Shown here: positions 50,065-60,393 of the stretch, piece by piece | Layout of the letters: each line of letters begins with the position of its first letter | Position numbering within the stretch: position 1 is the first letter of the stretch | From: VRUE01 sp963807425 | GTDB lineage: Bacteria; Actinomycetota; Thermoleophilia; Solirubrobacterales; 70-9 | Assembly: GCA_963807425.1 (NCBI GenBank) | Contig: CAWEBZ010000010.1 | Location: forward strand, 143,470-207,469 | Reading direction: 5' to 3' | Length of the DNA stretch: 64,000 bases | Notes under the pieces: model-generated | What the model was told of the DNA's origin: nothing | The model's database searches: none | Seen by the model: only the letters and a program-made list of their open reading frames with translations | Made by a program: the position numbers and the translations under genes

Positions 50065-51617
50065 GAGACCAGCTCCCGGGCACGAATCGCCAGCCAGAAC
50101 TCGATCCGGTCGTGGGCGCGGGAAAGGTCGCGGCCGGTCAGCTCCTCGACTTTGCGCATCCGGTAGCGCAGCGTGTGGCGGTGGCAGTAGACCTGGCGGG
50201 CGGCACGCTCCCACTGGCCGTTCTGCTCGATGAAAGCCTCCAGCGAGCGCAGCAGCTCGCCGCCGTACTCCTCGTCGCCCTGCTCGATCGGACCGAGGAC
50301 GCTGTCGCAGTAGAGCTTCAGCGCCTCGTCGTCCTGGATCGAGAGCAGCAGGGTGAAGGCGCCGAGGTCGCGCCAGGAGGCGACCTCCGGACCGTTGCCG
50401 TTGCCGACGGCGGTCGCCTCGAGTGCGCAACGGGCCTCGTGGAAGGAGTGCTGCAGGTTCTCGGGCGGAGCCGGGCGGCTGGCCGCGGCGCGAACGGCGC
50501 CGCGGTCGTTCGTCAGCGCCTTGCGGGCGTCGGCGGCGAGATCGACCGGGTCGCGATCGGCGGCGTCGACGACGGCGCAGAGAAGCTCGCGGCGGCCGCT
50601 GGCGTGCGGGGCGACGACCGCCGGGCAGGCGTCGGCGGCAAGCGCCCGCTCCAGCGCCGGCTCGGCCGCGGCCGGATCGTCGAGGTCGAAGACGAGCACA
50701 GCCGCTTCATCGCCGATACCGAAGGGCTCGAGCCGGCGGCGCAGCTCCGAGGGCTCGAGCCGGCCGCCAAGCGCTCCAGCCAAGACGTCGCCGGCGAGGC
50801 GGCGCTCGGTCTCACGGGCGACCCGCCGTCGCATCAGCTCGAGCGCGACGACGGCGACCGCCTGCTGCAGGATGAGGCGCTCGAAGTCGCCGAGCCCGCC
50901 GGAGTCGCGGACGATCACGACCCAGGCCTGCGGCGGGCCGCCGCCGGGAGAGATCACCGGATGCGCGAGGGCGCGCCCGGCGACCGACGGGTGGGCAGGA
51001 ACAAAGGGGTGGCCATCGCCCGTGTGGGAAAGCGCTTCCTCGCGGATCGCCTTCACCGCCTCGGCGGAGAGCTGACGGCGGAAGCCGCGGCCGGCAAGGC
51101 GCTCACCGCGGCCGCCGAGGATCGCGACGGTGCCGCCGACGGCCGAGGCGATCGTGGCGACGATCTCCTCCAGGCCGCGCTCTTCCAGGACCAGGCGCTC
51201 GAGCCGGCGCTGCACCGCGATCCCGCGCTGCAGCACCTCGTACTGCTCGTTGACCAGCCGGGCGAAGGCCTTCTCGGTGATCGCGATGAAGGGCGTCGAG
51301 TAGGGGACCTCGAACAGCGGGAAGTCCCGCTTTTTAGCCTCCTCGACCAGCGCTTTCGGCAGTTTCTCGTGGTTGAAGCCGGTGCCGAAGCCGAGCCCGG
51401 CGAGGTTGTGGTCGGCGAGGCGGCGGACGAAGGCGCGCTGCTTGGCCGCGGTGTCGAACGGGATGCCGGTGGTCAGCATCAGCTCGCCGCCGGAGAGCCA
51501 CGGGGTCGGGTCCTCGAGCTCGGAGATGTGCACCCAGCGCACCGGCGCCTCGGCCGCTTGCGTGCCAGCCGCGAGCTCGAGGTCGAGCTCATCGAGCAGG
51601 CTTTGGACGGTGAGCAC
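50061..51617 (-). CDS. PucR family transcriptional regulator
   Basis: This 518-residue protein has the N-terminal PucR domain (about residues 1-130, LLDELDLELAAGTQAAEAPV), a GGDEF-like middle region and the C-terminal PucR helix-turn-helix (ERAARQVYCHRHTLRYRMRK). It probably controls the divergent amine operons. It lies between the aminotransferase and ald genes. The start is GTG at 51617. Confidence 0.93.
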   Translation of the reverse strand: MLTVQSLLDELDLELAAGTQAAEAPVRWVHISELEDPTPWLSGGELMLTTGIPFDTAAKQRAFVRRLADHNLAGLGFGTGFNHEKLPKALVEEAKKRDFPLFEVPYSTPFIAITEKAFARLVNEQYEVLQRGIAVQRRLERLVLEERGLEEIVATIASAVGGTVAILGGRGERLAGRGFRRQLSAEAVKAIREEALSHTGDGHPFVPAHPSVAGRALAHPVISPGGGPPQAWVVIVRDSGGLGDFERLILQQAVAVVALELMRRRVARETERRLAGDVLAGALGGRLEPSELRRRLEPFGIGDEAAVLVFDLDDPAAAEPALERALAADACPAVVAPHASGRRELLCAVVDAADRDPVDLAADARKALTNDRGAVRAAASRPAPPENLQHSFHEARCALEATAVGNGNGPEVASWRDLGAFTLLLSIQDDEALKLYCDSVLGPIEQGDEEYGGELLRSLEAFIEQNGQWERAARQVYCHRHTLRYRMRKVEELTGRDLSRAHDRIEFWLAIRARELVS

Positions 51618-51625
51618 CCGGGGGC

Positions 51626-52983
51626 CTATCTTCGGACCCGCTCCCAGGCAGCGGTCAGCACGCTGTGCAGGACGTCGTGGATCTCTTCGAATTGCTCGGT
51701 GTCGGCGATCAGCGGCGGGGCGAGCTGGACCACCGGGTCGCCGCGGTCATCGGCACGGCAGATCAAGCCCCGCTTGTAGAGCTCGCCGGAGAGAAAGCCG
51801 CGCAGCAGCTCCTCGGCCTCGTCGTCGTCGAAGCTCTCCTTGGTCTCGCGGTCCTTGACCAGCTCGATCGCGTGGAAGTAACCGGCGCCGCGCACGTCGC
51901 CGACGATCGGGATCTCGCGCAGGGTCTCGAGCATCTGGCGGAACTCGCCCTCCTTGGTGAGGACGTGGCCGCAGAGGTCCTCGCGCTCGAAGATGTCGAG
52001 GTTGGCCATCGCGATCGCCGATGCCACCGGGTGGCCGGCGAAGGTGAAGCCGTGGGCGAAGGAGGCGTCGCCCTTCCATGAACGGCGCGGCAACGCGATC
52101 GGAGGCGATCAGCCCGCCCATCGGGGCGTAGGCGGAGGTGAGCGCCTTGGCGACGGTGATGATGTCCGGGACGTAGCCGAAACGGTCGCAGCCGAAGTAG
52201 TGGCCGAGGCGGCCCCAGGCGCAGATCACCTCGTCGGAGATCATCAGCACGTCGTAGCGATCGCAGATCTCGCGCACCCGCTCGAAGTAGCCGTCGGGGG
52301 GGACGAAGCAGCCGCCGGCGTTCTGAACCGGCTCGAGGATCACCGCGGCGACCGTCTCCGGCCCCTCGAACTGAATCCGCTCCTCGATTGCGGTCGCCGC
52401 CCAGAGCGGGTGACGGTCCTCGGGCCAGCGGTAGATGTTGGTGTTGGGGACGTGGCAACCGCCAGGAGCGAGCGGCTCGAACTGTGAGCGCAGCTCGGTG
52501 ATGCCGGTGGCGGAGAGAGCGCCGAGGGTAGGTGCCGTGGTAGGCGATCTCGCGAGCGATCATCTTGTGCTTCTGGCCTTTGCCGCGCATCCGGTGGTAG
52601 TTGCGGGCCAGCTTCAGCGCCGACTCGACCGCCTCCGAGCCGCCGGAGGTGAAGAAGACGCGGTTGAGGTCGCCGGGGGCCAGCGAGGCGAGCCGCGTCG
52701 CCAGCTCGATCGCGCGCGGATGGGCGTAGCTCCACAGCGTGTAGAAGTCGAGCTCTTCCATCTGCCGGGCCGCCGCTTCACCGAGCTCGGTGCGGCCGTG
52801 GCCGGCGTTGACGCAGAAGAGACCCGAGAGGCCATCGAGGTAGCGGTTGCCGTGCTCGTCGTAGACGTAGCAGCCGTCGCCGCGGGCGATGATCGGGATC
52901 TCGTGATCGTCGCCATAGGAGCCCATCCGCGAGAAGTGCATCCAGAGATGGCGTTTGGCCAGCTCCTGCAGACTGGTGCTCAC
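51626..52983 (-). CDS. Class-III aminotransferase (putrescine/omega-amino acid:pyruvate type), two frameshifts
   Basis: The N-terminus is SLQELAKRHLWMHFSRMGSY. PLP motifs include FFTSGGSEAVESALKLARNY, VILEPVQNAGGCFVPPDGY and MISDEVICAWGRLGHYFG. The lysine motif ITVAKALTSAYAPMGG holds the Schiff-base Lys. Single-base gains near 52530 and 52078 break the frame; without them the protein is 451 residues. It is the first gene of the minus-strand operon and should convert putrescine or a similar diamine to an aminoaldehyde. Confidence 0.92.
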
Positions 52984-53108
52984 TTCTTCGAGCCCGATTG
53001 CGACGCAATGGCCATCTCAGTCTCCTCTCCAGCTACGACGATATGGACAACGCTAGCTCTGAGTTAGCATTCCTGCAATGTGCATACGGTCAAGTTCCAG
53101 CTAGCGAG

Positions 53109-53125
53109 TTGTACCGAATGTACAA
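53109..53125. promoter_or_regulatory. Palindromic operator candidate in the amine locus
   Basis: TTGTACCGAATGTACAA has perfect 6-bp arms (TTGTAC/GTACAA) around a 5-bp spacer. It lies in the 251-bp region between the divergent aminotransferase and APC permease genes. Two looser palindromes (TGCAATGTGCA near 53074, and CTTGTGCACG near 53156) are nearby. PucR is the obvious candidate binder, by inference. Confidence 0.55.
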
Positions 53126-53234
53126 GCTTTCCCCTCGCTTTTAGGACATTTGCCACTTGTGCACGTGTCCGCTCCGAATACCTTGGAGCGGTCATCGCGG
53201 ACAAATGCAGCGGGAAACCACGGGAAGGAGACGC

Positions 53235-54822
53235 ATGGACAACACAGCGGTTCCAGCCCGGACCAGGCCGGCGCAACGGCCGCGCCCGCTCCCGCTACTG
53301 GCGACAAGGGCCTGAAGAAGGACGCGATCGGCTTCAGCGACGGCCTGACGATCGCCCTCGCCTCGACCGCGCCGGCCTACTCGCTGGCCGCGGTGATCGG
53401 CTCGATCGTCGTGATCGTCGGCTTCCAGGCACCGGCGGCGCTGCTCGTCTCCTTCGTGCCGATGTTCTTCATCGCCGCGGCCTTCTACTACATGAACCGG
53501 GCCGACCAGGACTGCGGCACCAGCTTCTCCTGGGTGACCCGGGCGATCGGCCCGCAGAGCGGCTGGATCACCGGCTGGGCGATCTGCGTCACCGGCATCC
53601 TCGTCGTCGGCTCGCTCGCCGACGTCGCCGCCTACTCCTTCTTCGACCTGATCGGCGCCGACTCGCTGGTCGAAAGCACGCTCTGCGGTGACCGTGCTGG
53701 CGCTGGCGCTGATCGCCGTGATGACGACGATCTGCGTGCTCGGCACCGAGCTCTCCGCCCACCTGCAGAAGGGCCTGATGGTGCTCCAGATCGGGCCGCT
53801 GCTGCTCTTCGCCGCGGTGGCGCTCTACAAGGTCCTGGCCGGCGACGGCCCGGCCGCCGCGGTCGATCCCTCGCTCTCCTGGTTCAACCCCTTCGCGATC
53901 GGCAGCGGCGGCGCGCTGACCGGCGCCCTGCTGCTCGGCGTCTTCATCTACTGGGGCTGGGAGAGCGCCGTCAACCTCAACGAGGAGACCGAGGGCTCGG
54001 TCACCGCGCCCGGCCTGGCCGGCCTGCTCAGCACCGTCCTGCTGCTCGTCACCTACCTCGGCGTGGCGACCGCGCTGGTCGCCTGGAAGGGCGTCGGCGG
54101 CGCGGAGAAGTTCGACGACAACGAGGGAATCCTCTCCGCCTACGCGACCGGCGTGCTCGGCGACCCGCTCGGCAGCCTCGTCCTGCTCGCCGTCGTCGTC
54201 TCGGCGCTCGCCTCGACCCAGACGACGATCCTGCCCGCCGCCCGCACCTCGCTCTCGATGGCCCGCGCCGAGGCGATGCCCGCGGCGCTCGGCGAGGTCA
54301 GCACGCGCTTCTTCACCCCGGTCGTCTCGACCGTCACGATCGGCGTCCTCGCGGTCGTCTGGTACCTGCCCTCGAAGCTGATCAGCGAAAACTTCCTCTT
54401 CGACTCGCTCTCGGCGCTGGCCCTGATGATCGCCTTCTACTACGCCTTCACCGGGATCGCCTGCGCCGTCTACTACCGGCGCGAGCTGCGCAAGTCGGTG
54501 AAGAACTTCCTCTTCATCGGCGTCGCGCCGGTGATCGGCGCGGTGCTGCTCGGCTACCTCTTCGTCAAGGCGCTGATCGACTACTCCGACCCGGCCAACT
54601 CCTACACCGGCGCCTCCTGGTTCGGGGTTGCGCCGCCGGCCGTGATCGGCGTCGGCTTCCTCGTCATCGGCGTCGTGCTGCTGCTTCGCCTGGCGCCGCC
54701 ACCAGCGCGAGCCGTTCTTCCTGCGCCGCCGCGAAGTCGCGCCGCCCGGGCTGCTCGAGGAAATGCCGTCCACCGGTGATCGGGGTAGCGCTACCTTCGA
54801 CTGGGAGGCTCCAACGTCGTGA
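53235..54822 (+). CDS. APC family amino acid/polyamine permease, three frameshifts
   Basis: About twelve transmembrane helices are spread over two main frames. The N-terminal consensus region is LKKDAIGFSDGLTIALAST, and WGWESAVNLNEETEGS is typical of helix 6. Frame breaks occur near 53255 (a loss), 53683 and 54697 (gains); corrected length is 528 residues. GAAGGAG precedes the ATG at 53235. Its stop overlaps the next start (GTGA). It probably imports an amino acid or amine used by the flanking catabolic genes. Confidence 0.88.
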
Positions 54823-55987
54823 AGGAACGCGGAGGAGTGAGATGGACGAGCGGTATCCCGAGCGTCGAGCTGCGCAGCGTCACCAAGCGCTTCGGCGACG
54901 TGGTCGCCGTCGACGACCTCAGCCTGGATCTGGCCGGCGGCGAGTTCTTCACCCTGCTCGGGCCGAGCGGCTGCGGCAAGACGACGACGCTGCGGATGAT
55001 CGCCGGCTTCGAGCAGCCGAGCGAGGGCGAGATCCGGATCGAGGGCAGACGACGTCGCCGGGCTGCCCGCGCACCGCCGCCCGACCAACACCGTCTTCCA
55101 GAGCTACGCCCTCTTCCCCCACCTCAGCGTCGAGGACAACGTCGCCTTCGGGCTGCAAGCGCAAGCGCGTGCCGAAGGCGGAGATCGGCCGGCGGGTCGC
55201 CGCCGAGCTGGAGCGGGTCGGGCTCAGCGCCGAGGCGAAGCGGCGCCCGGCGCAGCTCTCCGGCGGCCAGCAGCAGCGGGTGGCCCTGGCCCGGGCGCTG
55301 GTCAACCTGCCCAAGGTGCTGCTGCTCGACGAGCCGCTCGGCGCGCTCGACCTGAAGCTGCGCAAGGGCCTGCAGGTCGAGCTGAAGCGGATCCAGCGCG
55401 AGGTCGGCATCACCTTCGTCTACGTCACCCACGACCAGGAGGAGGCGCTGACGATGAGCGACCGGATCGCGGTGATGAACCGCGGCCGGGTCGAGCAGAT
55501 CGCCGACCCCGAGGAGGTCTACGAGCGGCCGGCGACGACCTTCGTCGCCGGCTTCATCGGCGTCTCCAACCTGATGCCGGCCGCGGTGTCACGGGGCGCG
55601 GCGAGGTGCGGCTCGACAACGGGCCGACGGTGCAGGTCGCCGACCGACGGCCTCGCGACCGGCGAGCGCTGCTACGCGGTCGTGCGGCCGGAGAAGCTGC
55701 GGATCGACGCGATCGGTCGACGGCGGCGCCGGCGCCGAACGGCCTGCCGCGGGTCGAGGGCATCGTCGAGAGCTCGCTCTACCTCGGGCACGGCGACGCA
55801 GATCGTCGTCGACCTCGGCGAGGAGCGTGCGGATGACCGTGCTCGTGCCCCAACGCCAGCGAGGCCGAGCGACAGCAGCTGCCCGGGCGGCGGCGCGCGG
55901 GTGGCGCTGAGCTGGGAGCCCGAGCACATGCACGTGGTGCGCGAGTCGAGTCCGAAGCGTACGGAGCGCAACGACAAGAGAGGGTGA
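54819..55987 (+). CDS. potA: Spermidine/putrescine ABC transporter ATP-binding protein, many frameshifts
   Basis: Walker A is in LLGPSGCGKTTTLRMIAG, the signature is LSGGQQQRVALARALV, Walker B is LLLDEPLGALDLKLR, and THDQEEALTMSDRIAVMN follows. The C-terminal TOBE-like region is broken by several one-base changes between 55590 and 55900. Earlier breaks are near 55047 and 55159. The start could be the GTG at 54819, or the ATG at 54842 (after GGAGGAG) with one more indel. The frame ends SPKRTERNDKRG at 55987. Confidence 0.87.
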
Positions 55988-55995
55988 GCTGAGGC

Positions 55996-57153
55996 ATGCG
56001 AGAGGCGAGAATGAGCAGCAGAGCGCAAGCGTGGTCGCGGCTGGCGCGCTGCGCGGTGGCGGCGCTCGTCGCTCGCGCTGGGCCTCGCGGCCTGCGGCGG
56101 CGACACCGTCGGCGGTGGCGGCAACAGCGCGAAGCGACGACCGCCGAAAGGCGGCCCGGTCGAGGGCAAGCTGACGATCTCCAACTGGCCCGGCTACATG
56201 GACCCCGGGCCGAACAACACCGATCGCCGAGTTCGAAGACAAAACCGGCGTCAGCGTCGACTACATCGAAGACGTCAACGAAAACGAAGCCTTCTTCGGC
56301 AAGCTGCAGCCGCAGCTCGAACAGGGCGAATCGGGCGGCCGCAGCATCTTCGTCGTCACCGACTGGATGGCGAAGCAGATGTACGACCTCGGCTACCTGC
56401 AGGAGATCGACCACGCCGACCTGCCGACCGTGTTCGCCAACATGCAGGCCCGCAGCTCGAGGACCCGGCCTTCGACCCCGGGCGCAAATTCTCGATCCCC
56501 TGGGTGAGCGGCATGGGCGGCCTCTGGGTCGACACCGCCAAGGCGCCCGAGATCCGCTCGGTCAACGACCTCTTCGACCCGAAATACAAGGGCAAGGTGA
56601 CGATGCTGGGCGAATTGCGCGAAACGCGTGCCGCTGGTGATGCTGGCCGAAGGCGTCGACCCGGTCGAGGCGACCAACGACGACTGGCTGAAGGCGATCG
56701 ACAGAATCAAGGCAGGCGGCCGACTCCGGCCAGATCCGGCGCTTCACCGGCAACGACTACACCGAGGACCTGACCGCGGGCAACATCGTCGCCGCGATCG
56801 GCTGGTCGGGCGACGCCTCGATCGTCGAAAACGAGAACGCCGAATGGCGGATGCCGACCGAGGGCTGCTCGCTGTGGTCGGACAACATGGTGATCCCGGT
56901 CGGGGCGCCCAACACCGGCGCGGCCTACGGCTGGATGAACTTCATCTACGAGCCGCAGGTCAACGCCCCGCTGGCCGAATACATCACCTACATCCCGCCG
57001 GTCGAAGGGGTGCAGGACCTGGTCAAGCCGGCGCTGGCGAAAGACCCGCTGGTCTTCCCCAGCCCGAAGTTCACCGAGAAGTGCACCGACCAGGACTCGC
57101 CGCCGGACATCGAACCGGTCAACGAAGCCTGGCAGGAAGTGATCACCGGGTGA
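55996..57153 (+). CDS. potD: Spermidine/putrescine ABC transporter substrate-binding lipoprotein, frameshifted
   Basis: The N-terminus has a lipoprotein signal with LGLAACGGD after one indel. PotD-like segments follow in different frames: LTISNWPGYMDPG, VDYIEDVNENEAFFGKL, VVTDWMAKQMYDLGYLQ, FSIPWVSGMGGLWVDT and AYGWMNFIYEPQVNAPLAE. The last 100 codons (from about 56851) are free of breaks. The four-gene potA-D-B-C order supports a polyamine transporter. Confidence 0.88.
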
Positions 57154-57168
57154 GCCGGGTGTAGTCCG

Positions 57169-58038
57169 ATGAGCCTGAGGCAGCGCCTGGTCCCGTACTG
57201 GCTCCTGGGACCGGGCCTGCTCTGGCTCATCGTCTTCTTCGTCGTGCCCATGTACTTCATGGGCGAACTGGCGCTGCGCTCGGGCTCGCTGACCACCGGC
57301 TACACCTTCGACTGGGCCTGGTCGAACTTCCCCGACTCGCTCTCCGGCCACACCGAGCAGATCGGCCGCTCCTTCTTCTACGCCGGCACGGCGACGCTGC
57401 TGGCGCTGCTGATCGGCTACCCGCTCGCCTACGCGATCGCCTTCCGCGCCGGCCGCTTCAAGCTGCTGCTGCTGTTCGCGGTGATCGCGCCCTTCTTCAC
57501 CACCTACCTGATCCGCACGATCGCCTGGAAGACGATCCTCAGCGACTCCAGCCCGATCGTCAGCGTCCTGCAGACGCTGGCGCTGGTGCCCCAGGACGGG
57601 CGCGTGCTGGCGACCTCGGGGGCGGTGATCGCCGGCCTCACCTACAACTTCCTGCCCTTCATGATCCTGCCGCTCTACGCCAACCTGGAGCGGCTCGACC
57701 TGCGCCTGGTCGAGGCGGCGAAGGACCTCTACTCCTCCTCGCGCCAGGCCTTCCTCAAGGTGACCCTGCCGCTGACGATGCCGGGGATCGTCGCCGGCGT
57801 GCTGCTCACCTTCATCCCCGCCTTCGGCGACTACATCAACGCCCAGCTGCTCGGCGGCACCCAGCAGGCGATGGTCGGCAACGTGATCCAGTCGCTCTAC
57901 CTGAACCAGCGCGACTACCCGGAGGCGGCGGCGCTCTCCTTCCTGATGATGGCGCTGATCCTGGCCGTGGTCATCGTCTACATCCGCTTCGCCGGCACCG
58001 GCGCCTTCATGGGCGACGAGGACGAGGAGACGGCCTGA
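57169..58038 (+). CDS. potB: Spermidine/putrescine ABC transporter permease PotB
   Basis: This intact 289-residue MetI-type permease has about six transmembrane helices and the EAA loop (EAAKDLYSSSRQAFLKVTLP). The segment PAFGDYINAQLLGG is typical of PotB. Its stop overlaps the potC start (TGATG). It is the only gene of this transporter without a frameshift. Confidence 0.94.
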   Translation: MSLRQRLVPYWLLGPGLLWLIVFFVVPMYFMGELALRSGSLTTGYTFDWAWSNFPDSLSGHTEQIGRSFFYAGTATLLALLIGYPLAYAIAFRAGRFKLLLLFAVIAPFFTTYLIRTIAWKTILSDSSPIVSVLQTLALVPQDGRVLATSGAVIAGLTYNFLPFMILPLYANLERLDLRLVEAAKDLYSSSRQAFLKVTLPLTMPGIVAGVLLTFIPAFGDYINAQLLGGTQQAMVGNVIQSLYLNQRDYPEAAALSFLMMALILAVVIVYIRFAGTGAFMGDEDEETA

Positions 58039-58915
58039 TGGCCGTCGCTGGACGCGCCTGGGCCTGGCTGCGCCGCAACGCGCTGCCGATCTACGCCGGC
58101 CTCGCCGTCGCCTACATGCTGATCCCGATCGTCGTCATCGCCGTCTTCTCCTTCGGCGCGACGCCGCAAGGCAAACTCACCTTCGGCCTCGACAACGGCT
58201 TCACCACCGAGTACTGGAGCACGTGCCTTCTCGCTGCCGGAGCTCAACGACGCGCTCTTCACCAGCCTGCGGCTGGCGGCGCTCTCGACCGCTGATCTCG
58301 ACCGCGATCGGGACGCTGATGGCGATCGCCCTGGTCCGCCACCAGTTCCGCGGGCGGCGGCTGGCGAACCTGCTGATCGTGATCCCGATGGCGACGCCGG
58401 AGATCGTGATCGGCGCCTCGCTGCTCTCGATGTTCATCTACTACACGTTCGCGCTCGGCTTCACGCACGCTGCTGATCGCCCACGTGATGTTCTCGATCA
58501 GCTTCGTCGTCGTCGTCGTGCGCTCGCGGCTGATCGGCTTCGACCGCAACCTCGAGGAGGCGGCCGCCGACCTCGGCGCGACGCCGCTGGCCACCTTCCG
58601 CACCGTGACCCTGCCGCTGCTGGCGCCCGGGATCCTCGCCGCGGCGCTGCTCGCCTTCGCCCTCTCGATCGACGACTTCGTCATCTCCAACTTCAACTCG
58701 GGGACGACCGTGACCTTCCCGCTCTACGTCTACGGGGTGAGCCTGCGCGGCATCCCGGTCCAGGTCAACGTGCTGGCGACGATGCTCTTCGTCGTCACCG
58801 TGATCGCCGGTCGTGCTGGTGCTCTCCAGCAGCGCCGCGCCGAGCGGATGGCGGCGGTGCGACCCGAGCCGAAGCGCCTCCGCACCCCGAGCCAGCGACG
58901 CGGCGACGTGCATGA
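58038..58915 (+). CDS. potC: Spermidine/putrescine ABC transporter permease PotC, frameshifted
   Basis: The N-terminal helix is in YAGLAVAYMLIPIVVIAVFS. The EAA loop reads EEAAADLGATPLATFRTVTL, followed by LSIDDFVISNFNSGTTV, a PotC signature. Breaks lie near 58222, 58295, 58470 and 58811. The frame ends at TGA 58915, overlapping the ATG of the dehydrogenase that follows. Confidence 0.88.
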
Positions 58916-60393
58916 GCGGACGGCTCGGCCGTCGGCGCGGCTGGCAACTACGTCGGCGGCGAGTGGCGCGCGGCGCGACGGGCGTCGACGACGCTCGACG
59001 ACATCGACCCGGCGACGCGGCGAGGTCGCGGCGCTGGTGCCGCTCTCCGGGCGCGGCGCAGGTGCGCGCGGCGGTCGAGGCGGCGCGGGCGGCGCAGCCC
59101 GGCTGGCGCGACGGTGCCGCCGCAGCGGCGGGCGCGGGCGGTGCTGGCCCTGCGCGAGGAGCTGCTGCGCCGGCCGCGAGGAGCTGGTCGCGCTGGTCAG
59201 CGCCGACATGGGCAAGACGCTGGCCGACGCCGACGGCGAGGTCGGCCGCGGGATCGAGTCGGTCGAGTCGGCGGCGGCGATCCCCCACCTGCTCAAGGGC
59301 GAGACGCTGGAGGGCGTCGCCGCCGGGGTCGACGTCGAGATGGTCCGCCAGCCGGTCGGCGTCGTCGCCGCGATCACGCCCTTCAACTTCCCGGCGATGA
59401 TCCCGCTCTGGTTCCTGCCCTACGCGATCGCCTGCGGCAACGCCTTCATCCTCAAGCCCTCCGAGCAGGACCCGCGGCCGGCGGCGCTGATCGTCGAGAT
59501 CGTCGACTGCGATCGAGGAGATCCCCGCCGGCGTCGTCAACCTCGTCCACGGCGGGCGCGACGCGGTCACGGCGATGCTCGAGGACCCGGGCATCGACGC
59601 GATCTCCTTCGTCGGCCGCGCGGAGACGGCGCGGATCGTCGCCGAAGGCGCGGTCGCGGCACCGGCAAGCGGGTGCAGGCGCTGGGCGGCGCCAAGAACT
59701 CGCTCGTGGTGATGCCCGACGCCGACCTCGAGCAGGCGATGCCGGCGATCATGGGCTCCGCCTTCGGCGCCGCCGGCCAGCGCTGCCTGGCCGGGCTCGG
59801 TCTGCGTCGTCGTCGGCGACGAGGCGCGGCGGGCGCGAGGTGCGCGAGGCGCTGGTCGCCGCCGCCTCGGAGCTGGCGGTCGGCGCCGGGCGACGAGCCC
59901 GGCACCGACGTCTGCCCGATGGTCTCCGCCGCCGCCCGCGAGAAGGTCGCCGAGGCGATCGGCCGAGCCGCGGACGACGGCGCCGAGCTGCTGCTCGACG
60001 GGCGCGGGGATGCCGGCCCGGCGGGCACGCTGCTGGGGCCGACGATCGCGGTCGCCGACGACCCGAGTCGCGAGCTCGCCCGCGACGAGCTCTTCGGGCC
60101 GCTGCTGACCGTGGTCGAGGTCGACCGACCTCGACGCAGCGCTCGAGTTCCTCAACGGCTCGCGCTACGGCAACGCCGGCGCGATCTTCACCCGCTCAGG
60201 CGAGGCGCGCCCGCCAGTACCGCTACGGCGCCGAGGCCGGGATGCTCGGCGTCAACGTCGGCGTCCCCGCCCCGGTCGCCTGGTTCCCCTTCTGCCGGCT
60301 GGAAGGACTCGATGCGACGGCGACCTGCACGCCAACGGCACCGACGCGGTCGACTTCTACACCCGCAAGAAGGTCGTCACCAGCCGCTGGTGA
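58912..60393 (+). CDS. mmsA: CoA-acylating methylmalonate-semialdehyde dehydrogenase-like, many frameshifts
   Basis: Conserved segments of an MmsA-type aldehyde dehydrogenase occur in three frames: DMGKTLADADGEVGRGIESV, ITPFNFPAMIPLWFLPYAI, KPSEQDP, LGGAKNSLVVMPDADL, FGAAGQRCLAG (catalytic Cys) and GVNVGVPAPVAWFPF. The end FYTRKKVVTSRW at 60393 is clear. About ten single-base changes interrupt it. It oxidises malonate or methylmalonate semialdehyde to an acyl-CoA, for example from beta-alanine derived from spermidine. Confidence 0.88.
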